A stretch of DNA of 64,000 nucleotides, taken from NCBI RefSeq assembly GCF_004798935.1, contig NZ_RAHT01000005.1, positions 1-64,000 on the forward strand, written 5' to 3'. A program made the position numbers and the translations under genes. This document shows, piece by piece, positions 19,001 through 27,817 of the stretch. The stretch comes from Ningiella ruwaisensis. GTDB taxonomy: Bacteria > Pseudomonadota > Gammaproteobacteria > Enterobacterales > Alteromonadaceae. The first letter of the stretch is position 1. Every line of letters starts with the position of its first letter. Below the pieces are notes generated by a model. It was not told the origin of the DNA and made no database searches. It was given only the letters and a program-made list of their open reading frames with translations.

Positions 19001-19614
19001 ACGCCAGACTGGTCATTGTTAGGAAAGGCCTGACCGTAATGAAGCGTGCCATAGATACTACGCTGGTCTAAACCATCCCTTGGGTCAGTCGCTTTTAGAT
19101 TTACTGCTTCCATAATGTCGATTTCACCAGAGCGCGGCCACCCGCCGTACACGTAGTCCGTGGGTAGCATCCAAAATGCTGGCCAGGAACCTTGTCCTGA
19201 GGGCAGTTGAGCACGCATTTCAATGCGCCCATATTTGAAATCAGCTTTATAGCGAGTGTTTAATCTTGCTGAAGTATAGGGTTGTGCTGCGCCCTCGGCT
19301 GCTGGTAAGGCCACGATGTTTAAAGCGCCATCAGACACAAACGAATTATCGCTTGAGTCGGTATAACATTGTTTTTCGTTGTTTCCACCACCGATACAAT
19401 TGATTTCATGAGTCCAATTGTTGGTATCTATCGCATCGCCTTCAAATTCGTCGCTCCACACCAGTTCCCAATCACTTACTGGTTGCGTGGGGTTTACTGC
19501 GTCAAGATTAGTGCTAGTCTCGACACTACTTCCACCACCACACGCTACTAACGCGAGAGCGAATACAGATGCCAGACATGTGCGCGTAAATGTATTCACG
19601 TTGTTATTTTTCAT
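16036..19614 (-). CDS. Multimodular GH16 beta-1,3-glucanase (laminarinase) lipoprotein
   Basis: 1192 aa. Lipoprotein signal with lipobox LVAC (C25), so surface- or outer-membrane-anchored. The GH16 domain (about 48-340) has the catalytic ExDxxE motif GEIDIME (E164, D166, E169), where the glutamates act as nucleophile and acid/base; it is expected to cut beta-1,3-glucans such as laminarin. Two related beta-sandwich modules follow (about 355-570 and 570-720), then a Gly/Asp linker, then three CBM4/9-like modules each opening with a NGSFE-type strand. The ATG at 19614 has GGAGAAGG upstream; a TTG five codons earlier overlaps that site. Likely transcribed with the TonB receptor. Confidence 0.9.
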   Translation of the reverse strand: MKNNNVNTFTRTCLASVFALALVACGGGSSVETSTNLDAVNPTQPVSDWELVWSDEFEGDAIDTNNWTHEINCIGGGNNEKQCYTDSSDNSFVSDGALNIVALPAAEGAAQPYTSARLNTRYKADFKYGRIEMRAQLPSGQGSWPAFWMLPTDYVYGGWPRSGEIDIMEAVNLKATDPRDGLDQRSIYGTLHYGQAFPNNDQSGVEFKFPEGTNPADDFHTYAIEWEEGEIRWYVDDFLYATQRRTELTEPAPETGNQFITHRGWYTEYIDRNTGQLEIFWTDAPFDQDFHLILNLAVGGNWPENVNELGIDADAFQNGQSFVIDYVRVYECAADPITGKGCATIRSGYDQLIEGDATINGFESNAFALREGEAPNPPLTGAGGESIEIFSDALGDSWQINACCDGNSSAEVITEDDGNVYVQFTTTGDAAVTGFDSRLPSGGASFDISSLAGSGFLKFDVRVIQQPSSGAGWLVKVEQNGECCSNFAEIPLADLPEGAPVVGEWISYSIPVADLISAGLSPTQVDAFFVFPGFTTGNGAIVQLDNVRFEGAADVDPIAVFDGEAVAPWALNIFDAPNATFEIVEDEGENVAQFSIVAPNAVVGFETRSASEQVDITNFIGVGALEFDLKVVQQPTSGQPWLLKVEQNGECCSGFAEFQLANLPEGAPVVGEWKRYSIPVSNLVSAGLTNTPQVDAIFVFPGFTTGEGAVVQMKNVGFVTGNAGGGDDGGDNGGDDGGDGGGGDDGGDTPSAPVYAIGQEIISNGTFDTDAEGWTGGMMMADGERNVLFNEVSAAGDPWSVNSSQILALEPATNYILSFTARASQARDIIAGIGLNAAPFSADVETVALTTEYQTFTLNLSTLDENGDAFSDPEARVLFDLGAQVGDVFLDDISLVKAPQLVVNNGFDFGEKHWIGAIGEENIVNQEDNNVYFVDVTSAGDAFAVNLSQVMTLEPSRTYTVSFRARSNVDRTMLAGLGLNAAPWHANSEEVSLSSEWQAYTLTIETISDGESIPFGDENSRVLFDMGAQVGEVYIDDVSVELIPADAPELVINGSFENVDSWTGAIGPDNIIDDDGNSVYFVDVTSAGDPWAVNLSQVMTLSPSTSYTVSFRAKATVARSMLAGLGLNAAPFYAATETVELTTDWQTFNYTITTISTGESIPFGDENSRILFDMGAEVGGVYIDDVSVKQQQ
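16039..17352 (-). repeat. Three tandem CBM4/9-like modules in the GH16 gene
   Basis: Three modules of about 140-150 residues open with ISNGTFDTD, VVNNGFDFG and VINGSFENV. The second and third are near-copies: both contain YFVDVTSAGD, VNLSQVMTL and SYTVSF/TYTVSF, and all three end with a VGxVxxDDxS motif. The closeness of modules two and three suggests recent internal duplication. They probably bind glucan chains. Confidence 0.75.
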
Positions 19615-19966
19615 GTGTGCCTTCTCCAAAATGACTACGCTGCATCAGTGAACTTTTTACACTGCTTGCAATTCGAGCTGAGAACAAAAGTAAATATTTT
19701 GTTAACTTGCATCTTAGAGCGGTGTAATTTATTTGTTAATAGCGTAAAGAGCTAAATGCGATAAACGGGGATAGAGTCAAGGTGAAATGGATTAGGTCTA
19801 CAATTTAAGGTGTATGACTAGACCATGACATTTTGAAAATTGAAATAAGATGACCACTTGTCGCAGTATTGACCCTGTTTGTCTCGTTTGTCTTGTTTTC
19901 GCAACGCAGACACCTATTTTCTGTCTTCGGAATTCAAATCGATCGCTTAAATTTAAGGGTAATAGT
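19615..19966. other. Divergent control region of the laminarin locus
   Basis: About 350 bases between the GH16 gene (minus) and the phosphorylase gene (plus). Both transcripts must start here. The sequence is AT-rich near 19680-19760. I see no clear operator palindrome, and no known regulator site can be named. The ORF frame of the phosphorylase is open back to an ATG at 19850, but that extension is Cys-rich, unlike the family and without a ribosome site. Confidence 0.5.
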
Positions 19967-22900
19967 ATGGAAAGGACAGCAAACAAAGTAAGCAATCAGC
20001 ATACAGCGCACAACAACGCTCGTCCTTCCGGTGAATTTGTAAAGCGAGGTGGAGAGGATTATTACCTCATTCGCAACGTGGATAAAATGCCCGCGTTTTT
20101 CATCAGCGTTGTGTCAGACCAAGACCACTGGTTATTTGCCGGTTCTCAAGGCGGTTTAACCGCTGGTCGTGTGTCGCCTGAAACCGCTTTGTTTCCTTAT
20201 GACTGTGTAGACAAATTGTACGATACTGCGCTTAGCACAGGACCAAGAACCTGCGTCAAGGTGATAGATGGTGAGCATGCCATCATTTGGGAGCCTTTAA
20301 ATTATCAGCAAGATGGGATCTTTCAAACTACTCGAAATATTTACAAACACAGCTTGGGAAACATCCTGGTTTTTGAGGAAATCAATCATGATTTAGCCTT
20401 GCGATTTGAATATTCATGGTCGTTTTCGGACGAGTTTGGTATTTGTCGCCATGCTAAACTGGAAAATATCGGTGAAATGGATAGAGAGATTGATGTACTT
20501 GATGGACTTCAAAATATTTTACCTGCTGGCACGCCGAGATTTACCCAAACCATGTCCAGTAACCTTGTGGATGCGTATAAATGGAATGAACTCGACGCTG
20601 AAACAGGTTTGGCTACTTTTAGTCTCTACTCTGCCATAAGCGATCGCGCGGAGCCTGCTGAATCATTGCGTGCAAGCTCGGTATTTTCTCTCGATCTCAG
20701 TAACAATGATGAGACAAGCGAGTCTGACACTGCAAATCTTCGCAATAAGCCTAACCAAAAACTTCACATAAACTTATGCCCGAACGCATTTAGTGCATTC
20801 AAACGCAATCAAGCAAGTGATACCCAAACGCAAACACGAGGGGTACGCGCATGTTACTTTGTTAACAAGCAGCAAGTACTAAAGTCCAAAGCAGATACCA
20901 GTTGGTTAATCGTTGCTGATTTGGAGCAATCACAAAATGATATTGCTGCACTCTCTCTAGGCTTAAGTGCTTTAGGCTCAAGTGAACAAAACATTAATCC
21001 ATATGCTATTGAGCGCTCTATCAAAAAAGGCGCTGACAAGTTGGCGCGCATTATTGCAGCGGCTGACGGATTTCAATGCACTGAAGAAAAAACAGTATCA
21101 GTGCATCATTATGCCAATACCCTTTTTAATGTAATGCGCGGCGGAATTTTTGCAGATCAGTACAATATTCAGCGAGATGATCTTATTGTTACACTCAAAC
21201 ATTTCAATAAATCATTATTTGCAAGAATAAGCGATAAACTTAAAGCACTATCATCCACAATCAGTTTGGCGCAGTTAAACGATTTTTGTGACGAGATAGG
21301 CGACTCGCAGCTAAAACGTCTGGCGACCGAATATTTACCCATCACCTTTGGCCGGCGTCACGGCGATCCTTCAAGACCCTGGAATCAATTTGCAATTGTG
21401 TTAAAAGACGACGAAGGCAAACCACTGTTGTCTTATCAAGGAAACTGGCGAGATATCTTTCAAAACTGGGAGGCGCTTGCGCTGAGTTTTCCTGCTTTTG
21501 CGCCTTCTATGGTCGCAAAATTTGTGAATGCATCCACCATGGATGGCTACAACCCTTACCGCATCACTAAACAAGGCATAGACTGGGAAGTTGAAGAACC
21601 AGAAGATCCATGGAGCTATATTGGATATTGGGGCGATCATCAAATCATTTACTTACTGAAACTGCTTGAGGTATCGAACAAGTTCTTTCCCGAATCGCTT
21701 AAATCAATGTTGTATGAACCGATTTTTAGTTACGCCAACGTACCGTATCGAATCAAGACTTACGAAGAAATTTGTCAGGATCCGAAAGCCACCGTCATTT
21801 ATGATACGGCCGCAGCGCACAATATCGAAAGACATGTGCTGAAATTGGGCGCAGACGGCAAAATGATATTAAGCAGCGACGGGAATGTTTATCAGGTAAA
21901 CTTGCTTGAAAAACTGCTCGTCCCTCTTTTAACCAAACTCAGTAATCTGGTTTTGGAAGGGGGTATTTGGCTAAATACTCAGCGGCCCGAATGGAATGAC
22001 GCCAATAACGCATTAGTGGGGCAAGGTCTTTCCATGGTTACCCTCAATTACATGCATCGATACCTGCGCTTTTTTATGGCAATTATCAATGAATTGAAAC
22101 ACAGTGACCTGGAACAAAGCGTTGAACTTACCGATGAGCTGGCAATATGGCTGGTTAAAAGTGCGCAGCAAATTGAAAAAAGCACTGAGTGGTTGAACAA
22201 GGGCAACATTACTAACCAGCAACGCAAGTCTCTTCTAGATGGTCTTGGCCAAGCCGCTTGTGATTACAGGCGCGCTATTTACCAAAATCAGGGAGATTTC
22301 ACTAAAAAACGTGTTTACATTGATGATATTTATCGCTTACTGAATGGTTCATTAAAGCTCATAAGGCATAGCATAGACGCCAACCTGAATGAAAAGGGTA
22401 TGTACCACGCATACAATATTTTAAGTCTTTCAAAAGACAAGGCTAAATTTAGTCATCTATATAGCATGCTTGAAGGTCAAGTTGCTGCGCTTAGTTCAGG
22501 CGCCTTAGATGCGAAGCAGAGCCTAAATGTGTTAAATGCACTTTTTGACAGCGATATTTATCGTGAAGATATCGACACTTTTATGCTTTATCCTGATCGC
22601 CAGCAAACCCCCTTTATGCAAAAAAATATCTGCAAAGCTGATGCGGTTCAAGCTAACCCTTTATTAAAGTGCATGCTTGAAAATGGCGACAGACGCATTA
22701 TCACTCAGGACATAAAGGGCATTTATCGCTTTAACGATAAATTGATCAATGCAGGTGTCATTATTCAACTATGGCCAGAAATAAGCGAAGGCTATCCGGA
22801 TAAAATTGATGAGCACACCCTAACTCATATCCTGGCCTTATATGAGGATACCTTCAATCATAGCAATTTCACTGGCCGAAGTGGAGGCATGTTTGGATTT

Positions 22901-23548
22901 GAAGGCTTAGGCTGTGTTTACTGGCACATGGTTTCAAAACTCTTGCTTGCTGTTCAGGAGGTTGCCGTTTCTGCGCACGTTCACAAGGTTGAGGAAGCTC
23001 AGGCCTTAAAATCCTTTTATTACAAAATAAGAAGAGGCATTGGTTTTAACAAATCACCTGTATATTACGGTGCATTCCCTACCGATCCCTATTCCCATAC
23101 GCCAAAACATGCTGGCGCACAACAGCCCGGCATGACAGGACAGGTAAAAGAAGAAGTCATCACCCGCTTTGGTGAATTAGGTTGCTTTGTTGAGAATGGC
23201 TCAGTAATTTTCGATCCGTTTTTGCTTCGGGAACAAGAATTTACATCAAACAAAATGCGCTTTAAGTATTTGGACGTAAATAACGATTGGAGAGATTTAG
23301 ATCTGGACGAAAATAGCTTGGCATTTACGTGGTGCCAGGTGCCGATTGTGTATGAGTTAAGCAATGAGGTCTCAGCTATGTCGGTAAAAGTGACGCTTTT
23401 AAATGGCGACACCGTCAATTGTGAACATGCCAGACTAAGTCAATCCTTGAGTCAGGACCTGTTCTCTCGTAACGGAAAGATAGCAACAATAAAGCTTACT
23501 TTACCGCACGACGTTTTATTTAAGGATAATTCGACTAAACATTCATAG
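19967..23548 (+). CDS. Beta-1,3-oligoglucan phosphorylase, GH149-like
   Basis: 1193 aa, cytoplasmic. It probably splits beta-1,3-gluco-oligosaccharides with phosphate into glucose-1-phosphate and a shorter chain. Length and motifs fit the GH149/GH161 phosphorylases better than the roughly 820-aa GH94 cellobiose phosphorylases: GRRHGDPSRPWNQF near 461, then DPWSYIGYWGDHQ near 545-557, where the aspartate of GYWGDHQ is the likely acid. A GH94-like N-terminal beta-sandwich precedes the (alpha/alpha)6 core, and an all-beta tail ends the protein. ATG 19967 with AAGGG. Divergent from the GH16 and TonB genes. The exact family and chain-length preference are inferred. Confidence 0.8.
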   Translation: MERTANKVSNQHTAHNNARPSGEFVKRGGEDYYLIRNVDKMPAFFISVVSDQDHWLFAGSQGGLTAGRVSPETALFPYDCVDKLYDTALSTGPRTCVKVIDGEHAIIWEPLNYQQDGIFQTTRNIYKHSLGNILVFEEINHDLALRFEYSWSFSDEFGICRHAKLENIGEMDREIDVLDGLQNILPAGTPRFTQTMSSNLVDAYKWNELDAETGLATFSLYSAISDRAEPAESLRASSVFSLDLSNNDETSESDTANLRNKPNQKLHINLCPNAFSAFKRNQASDTQTQTRGVRACYFVNKQQVLKSKADTSWLIVADLEQSQNDIAALSLGLSALGSSEQNINPYAIERSIKKGADKLARIIAAADGFQCTEEKTVSVHHYANTLFNVMRGGIFADQYNIQRDDLIVTLKHFNKSLFARISDKLKALSSTISLAQLNDFCDEIGDSQLKRLATEYLPITFGRRHGDPSRPWNQFAIVLKDDEGKPLLSYQGNWRDIFQNWEALALSFPAFAPSMVAKFVNASTMDGYNPYRITKQGIDWEVEEPEDPWSYIGYWGDHQIIYLLKLLEVSNKFFPESLKSMLYEPIFSYANVPYRIKTYEEICQDPKATVIYDTAAAHNIERHVLKLGADGKMILSSDGNVYQVNLLEKLLVPLLTKLSNLVLEGGIWLNTQRPEWNDANNALVGQGLSMVTLNYMHRYLRFFMAIINELKHSDLEQSVELTDELAIWLVKSAQQIEKSTEWLNKGNITNQQRKSLLDGLGQAACDYRRAIYQNQGDFTKKRVYIDDIYRLLNGSLKLIRHSIDANLNEKGMYHAYNILSLSKDKAKFSHLYSMLEGQVAALSSGALDAKQSLNVLNALFDSDIYREDIDTFMLYPDRQQTPFMQKNICKADAVQANPLLKCMLENGDRRIITQDIKGIYRFNDKLINAGVIIQLWPEISEGYPDKIDEHTLTHILALYEDTFNHSNFTGRSGGMFGFEGLGCVYWHMVSKLLLAVQEVAVSAHVHKVEEAQALKSFYYKIRRGIGFNKSPVYYGAFPTDPYSHTPKHAGAQQPGMTGQVKEEVITRFGELGCFVENGSVIFDPFLLREQEFTSNKMRFKYLDVNNDWRDLDLDENSLAFTWCQVPIVYELSNEVSAMSVKVTLLNGDTVNCEHARLSQSLSQDLFSRNGKIATIKLTLPHDVLFKDNSTKHS

Positions 23549-23662
23549 ACGATGATTTTTACTTTTTTAATGACTTGCATTTACTTAAACTGATCCTTTT
23601 AGTGACAGCGCTTGTTCTTATTGTTAAATTTATGTAAACAAAAGGCATAACAAGAAGTATAT

Positions 23663-24481
23663 ATGCAAAGATTAAAAACAGTCGTGGTGGACGATGAGCC
23701 TTTGGCATGTCGATACATGGAAGCACTGTTAAAAAAATTCCCCGAAATTGAACATGTAGCCTCTTGCCATAACGGACAGGAGGCCTTAAAAGCAGTAAGC
23801 GAATATTCTCCTGATCTATTATTTTTGGATATCCAGATGCCAGGCCTGAGTGGATTAGATGTGGTGAAGCGTCTGCAGGCCGATACCATCCCGATGGTGG
23901 TGTTTGCAACGGCTTACGAAGAATATGCACTCGAAGCTTTCGATGCCAATGCCGTAGATTATGTGGTAAAGCCTATCGACGTTAAGCGCTTGCAGATGGC
24001 GGTTGAGCGGGCCATTTTACGAGCAACCGCACTCAAACAAGTGAATGAGCAAAAAACGAGTTTGTTAAACGCAATTGCTTCTATAGAAACTGAGAAAAAC
24101 AAAGATAAAGCCCTGTCGGAAGAAGAGGCTCCTTCCAACGCTTATGATGAAGAGCCGCGAAAAATCGTCATTAGAGACAGAGAGGAAATCAATATCATTA
24201 ATCAAGGTGATATTGAATGGGTGGATGCCGCCGGTGATTATGTATGCGTTCACGCTTTAGGTGAAACGTATATCAAACGCTCTACCTTAAGCGAGATGGA
24301 AAAATTGCTCAGCATGCCATGTTTCAAGCGAGTGCATCGTTCAACGATTGTGAATTTGTCGTTTGTTGAAAAAGTCATTCCGCTGGCCAAGGGCGAATAC
24401 TTTTTAAGCTTGGGCGAACATCAGAAGTTAAAAGTCAGCCGACGATATAAAGATGTGATTAAATCCTTTTTGACGCAGTAA
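23663..24481 (+). CDS. LytTR-family response regulator
   Basis: 272 aa. Receiver domain 1-120 with D10-D11, phosphoacceptor D56 (LLFLDIQMPG), T near 84 and K near 104 (VVKPID). A charged linker at about 130-165 leads to a LytTR DNA-binding domain (KIVIRDREEINIINQGDIEWVDAAGDYV to the end). It follows the phosphorylase gene by 114 bases on the same strand and converges on the LytS-type kinase, the obvious partner. Together they may sense sugar or envelope state and control the laminarin genes, but location is the only evidence. Confidence 0.88.
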   Translation: MQRLKTVVVDDEPLACRYMEALLKKFPEIEHVASCHNGQEALKAVSEYSPDLLFLDIQMPGLSGLDVVKRLQADTIPMVVFATAYEEYALEAFDANAVDYVVKPIDVKRLQMAVERAILRATALKQVNEQKTSLLNAIASIETEKNKDKALSEEEAPSNAYDEEPRKIVIRDREEINIINQGDIEWVDAAGDYVCVHALGETYIKRSTLSEMEKLLSMPCFKRVHRSTIVNLSFVEKVIPLAKGEYFLSLGEHQKLKVSRRYKDVIKSFLTQ

Positions 24482-24546
24482 CAAGGCTTGGCCGCTGAAC
24501 GTTTTGACATTAGCTAAACTTGGAATATCGCTTAAACTTTCGTGTT

Positions 24547-25695
24547 TTATGCAAACTCTGCCGGTATGCGAATCTCTGTAGTTAGCCCCCCGGCGCTTTC
24601 AAACTGCGAGTTAATTTGATAATCATTATGATAAAGCGCTTTTAGGCGCTGATTAATGTTTTTAAGACCTACGCCTTGTTTCGTCTCAGTAACGTTCACA
24701 GGCAAAGTGTTCTCGCGGCTTTGCAAATGATGCTTTCCGCTTCCCGAATCTTTAATTGTTAATCTTAGTTGTTCGTTGGCGATGCTGGCGTAAATTTCAA
24801 TTGAGCCGCCCGCTTCGCTTTTGGCAATGGCATGTTTCATAGAGTTTTCAATAATGGGTTGTAACAATAAACTTGGAACCAATGCGCTTTGGGCCTCCTT
24901 ACTAATTTCCATGTCGACCTTTAACCTGTCGCCAAAACGCGTTTTTTCGATTTCCAGGTACAAGCTAAGCGCGTCTATTTCTTCTTTTAATAGAATTTTT
25001 GTGTCTGGATCGTTGTCCAGGGAATAACGCAAAAATTCACTCAACTGTACGGTCATTTCCTGTGCTTTTTGTGATTCTTGTAGTTCAATTAAAGAGTTAA
25101 TAGCATTTAATGTATTGCACAAAAAATGCGGATTAAGCTGATAGCGCAACATTTTCAGTTTAGCGTCTCGCGCTTCACTTTGCGCTTCAAGACGCTTAAA
25201 GTGCTCTTGTCTTGAAGTGGCTTCAGCCTGCAGCATGATCTTGTGTTCCTGCTGCATCAATTCATAGTACCTCACACCATGAAACAGGCCTGTCCAGCAT
25301 AAAAATATAAAAATTCCGCTGAAATACCACCCCCCAAATTCCTCCCAGACGTCTTCAAAGCCAGTAAGCGTCACATATATTTTCATGTGAATCATGGTCC
25401 ATATAAAAGCAATCGCTAGAACCATGGTAAGGCCAATCAGGGCGCGTTTACCCAGTCTGAAATTGTCCAGTCGCACAAAAACAAAATGAAGAAATAAGGA
25501 ACAAAGTAAGCCAATTATGGCCTGCATCAAGACATGACCGATGGTCACAACGGAAGCCTCTGCGTACCAGAGGATCAGCGTGAAAAAACCGACGACGCAC
25601 ATAAAAAACCAAAAGCCTAATTGCCAGAACCAAAATCGATATTTTGGATTTCTTTCAATGCTTTTCTGAAAATTAATGATCATGCTTTCAGACAT
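24547..25695 (-). CDS. LytS/YehU-type sensor histidine kinase
   Basis: 382 aa. About four membrane segments in the first 150 residues, a short coiled-coil, then the His_kinase motif (YQLNPHFLCNTLNAINSL), whose H is the phosphorylation site, and a GHKL ATPase (LLQPIIENSMKHAI; GVGLKNINQRL). There is no periplasmic sensor domain, so it may sense within the membrane. The frame opens with TTG at 25716; ATG 25695 is preferred, but no start has a clear ribosome site. It converges tail to tail with the LytTR regulator, an unusual layout for a partner pair but common among LytTR systems. Confidence 0.85.
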   Translation of the reverse strand: MSESMIINFQKSIERNPKYRFWFWQLGFWFFMCVVGFFTLILWYAEASVVTIGHVLMQAIIGLLCSLFLHFVFVRLDNFRLGKRALIGLTMVLAIAFIWTMIHMKIYVTLTGFEDVWEEFGGWYFSGIFIFLCWTGLFHGVRYYELMQQEHKIMLQAEATSRQEHFKRLEAQSEARDAKLKMLRYQLNPHFLCNTLNAINSLIELQESQKAQEMTVQLSEFLRYSLDNDPDTKILLKEEIDALSLYLEIEKTRFGDRLKVDMEISKEAQSALVPSLLLQPIIENSMKHAIAKSEAGGSIEIYASIANEQLRLTIKDSGSGKHHLQSRENTLPVNVTETKQGVGLKNINQRLKALYHNDYQINSQFESAGGLTTEIRIPAEFA

Positions 25696-25928
25696 AAGTA
25701 AGGCTTTTTCACTCAATGTACGTTACCCACAAGAGTAATACAGATAGATATAAAAGTAATCAGTCTGATTTCAGCTTACAAGGTAGATACGTTTACTTGA
25801 GCGTTTAACGCGTTTATTGGGTAATTAAACGTAAAAACGCCACTCGCCTGCAAAGCTTAAATAGTAAGCAACGGAGGGGCAAAGTTGAGTTTCCGTCTAA
25901 ATTATCAGAAAATATTAAAGCTACTCAC

Positions 25929-26004
25929 CACCCCTTAGTTTAACTGGATAAAACGAGGACCTCCTAAGTCTTTGATAGTGGTTCAAGTCCACTAGGGGTG
26001 GCCA
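25929..26004 (+). tRNA. tRNA-Arg (anticodon CCT)
   Basis: A full cloverleaf can be drawn: acceptor CACCCCT/AGGGGTG, D-arm GTTT/AAAC, anticodon stem AGGAC/GTCTT with loop CTCCTAA (anticodon CCT at 25963-25965), T-arm AGTGG/CCACT with TTCAAGT loop, discriminator G and encoded CCA. 76 bases. It reads AGG codons. Confidence 0.93.
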
Positions 26005-26418
26005 ATCGCTTATCATTTGCGTAAGTGGTTGAAAGCATTATTGGCAATCTTATGGATTACTATAATTCGAAAGAGCGCAATAAATAAACAGGCTTGTGTT
26101 ATACATCGTCTCATCAAATTATGCTGAAAGACTTATAGGTCTATCTGTAGGTATTTCCGCTTTTCCTTAAGAAAAATTTTGTACCAATTGTTTCATGGCA
26201 ATTAGTAAGACCCTCATAATCAACTGATGTGAATTGAAAATCCTCTAACAGACGAGCGGTCCCTCTTGTGTCATTAGTGAGCAATATTGTTAGACAAATT
26301 TTTTATTTTTTAATGCTCGTTGCCATCAAAGCATGCTTAGACTTCTTAACTTTCTAGATTGGCTCGATGATTGCTCATTCATGCAATATGCAATTATAAA
26401 ATCGAGGAATACAGCAAA
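26005..26418. other. Intergenic region after tRNA-Arg
   Basis: About 410 AT-rich bases with no supportable gene, integrase fragment or visible copy of the tRNA 3' end. It holds the promoter of the DUF1206 gene. GAGGA at 26404-26408 is that gene's ribosome site. Confidence 0.5.
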
Positions 26419-27219
26419 ATGGATGTGACCAAAAGTGATATATTTGAAACGTTTGCAACGGCAGGTTACTCCTCTAAATGCATAGTCTATGCTATTTTGG
26501 GAATTTTAATGATTGCAGCTTCCCTTACGGCTCTTTCAACAGAGGAGCTATCAAAAACATCCGTATTTGAAGAAATTCTTTCCTCGCCTTTTGGCACGTT
26601 TCTGCTAATTGCCATCATTGCAGGCCTTATCGCTTATGTACTTTGGCGAATCGTACAGGGAGTGAGCAATCCTTTAAATTTAGATATGTCTGAGCCTAAG
26701 AATGTATTCATGAGGATTTTTTATTTTTTATCTGCTGCAATTTATATATCGATTACAATTGCTGCGATAAATGTGCTTATTGGATCCCAAAAAAACAGTG
26801 GAGATAGTAAAGAACAGTTGAGTTCGACTATTATGGAGCAAACCTGGGGAGTTTGGCTCGTTGGCGCTTTGGGTTTGGGAGTAGCCTTTTTTGCGCTCAT
26901 TCAATTAAAACATGCTTTTACCACCGACTTTAAAGATAAATTTGACGAAGATATAGGCCAAGCAAAACTGACCTACGCTGTGAACTTTGGTCGTGCTGGC
27001 TTCGCTGCCAGAGGCATTTTATACGGCTTAATCGGCAGTTTTTTTGTGCATGCTGCTTTAACTTATGATCCAGATGAAGCAGGCGGTTTGGGTCAAGCAA
27101 TTTCTCTTTTACTTGAACAACCTTTTGGTCCATGGTTAGCCGCAATTGTTGGTCTGGGTATGATTTGTTTTGGGGTTTTTTGCGGGTTTGAAAGTGGGTA
27201 TAGAAAGGTTAGAAAGTAA
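26419..27219 (+). CDS. DUF1206 family membrane protein
   Basis: 266 aa with about six membrane segments arranged as three tandem two-helix units. Each unit opens with a G-Y/F-x-(S/A)-(K/R)-G/C-like turn: AGYSSKCIVYAILGIL near 18, then the middle pair with FYFLSAAIYISIT, and GRAGFAARGILYGLIGSFF near 192. This is the DUF1206 pattern; function is unknown. The repeated SPFG/QPFG element ends units one and three. GAGGA before ATG 26419; the longer frame from 26371 lacks a site. Followed by an MgtC-like gene. Confidence 0.82.
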   Translation: MDVTKSDIFETFATAGYSSKCIVYAILGILMIAASLTALSTEELSKTSVFEEILSSPFGTFLLIAIIAGLIAYVLWRIVQGVSNPLNLDMSEPKNVFMRIFYFLSAAIYISITIAAINVLIGSQKNSGDSKEQLSSTIMEQTWGVWLVGALGLGVAFFALIQLKHAFTTDFKDKFDEDIGQAKLTYAVNFGRAGFAARGILYGLIGSFFVHAALTYDPDEAGGLGQAISLLLEQPFGPWLAAIVGLGMICFGVFCGFESGYRKVRK

Positions 27220-27325
27220 AGTTTTGTTGCAATTGAACGCTGTTTGAACCTGAATAAGTTCGATTTGAAATAACTTTGATGCGCTTTACGTTTTGCAACT
27301 GGATTAAAAACAAGAATGGTTAAGT

Positions 27326-27787
27326 ATGATGCCTGAACTTGATATAAATTTACATTTGATTTGGTTTCATCTTTATCAATTGGGAATAGCTTTTTTACTC
27401 GCTTTGCCTATAGCGGTAGACAGAGAAAATAAATCTCAAGGTGCAGGACTTAGAACTTTTCCTTTAGTAACAATTGCATCATGCGCGTTCATGCTTGTTG
27501 GAATTGATGTATTTGATGACACAGAAGCACAAGCGCGAGTTATGTATGGAATAATAACAGGTATTGGATTTATTGGTGGAGGCTCGATTATTAAGGATTC
27601 AAAACATGTAAGTGGCACAGCAACTGCTGCTGGAATATGGGTGACTGGCGCTATTGGGGTAGCAGTAGCATTTCAGCGCTATGAAATTGCAATCGTGTTA
27701 TCTCTGGTGGGATTTGTAGTTCTATACGGTTTGCAGAGCTACAAAAAAAGCAGTAAATCTCCGATAGAGACTGATGACAACACTTGA
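27326..27787 (+). CDS. MgtC/SapB family membrane protein
   Basis: 153 aa with about four or five membrane segments. It has the MgtC/SapB core: LALPIAVDRENKSQGAGLRTFPLV near 20-43 (the R-E and GLRT motifs), GIGFIGGGSIIK near 78-89 and GTATAAGIWVTGAIGVA near 96-112. MgtC proteins affect Mg2+ homeostasis and F-type ATP synthase in pathogens; the short SapB forms are less understood. The C-terminal ACT-like domain of MgtC is absent. It may be cotranscribed with the DUF1206 gene 106 bases before it. Confidence 0.82.
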   Translation: MMPELDINLHLIWFHLYQLGIAFLLALPIAVDRENKSQGAGLRTFPLVTIASCAFMLVGIDVFDDTEAQARVMYGIITGIGFIGGGSIIKDSKHVSGTATAAGIWVTGAIGVAVAFQRYEIAIVLSLVGFVVLYGLQSYKKSSKSPIETDDNT

Positions 27788-27817
27788 CTTTAAATGTTGT
27801 TTACACAAATAAATATA

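Noticed and set aside
19850-19966. Upstream extension of the phosphorylase from ATG 19850
   Set aside because: Without a ribosome site, Cys-rich and unlike the family; ATG 19967 has AAGGG at the right distance.
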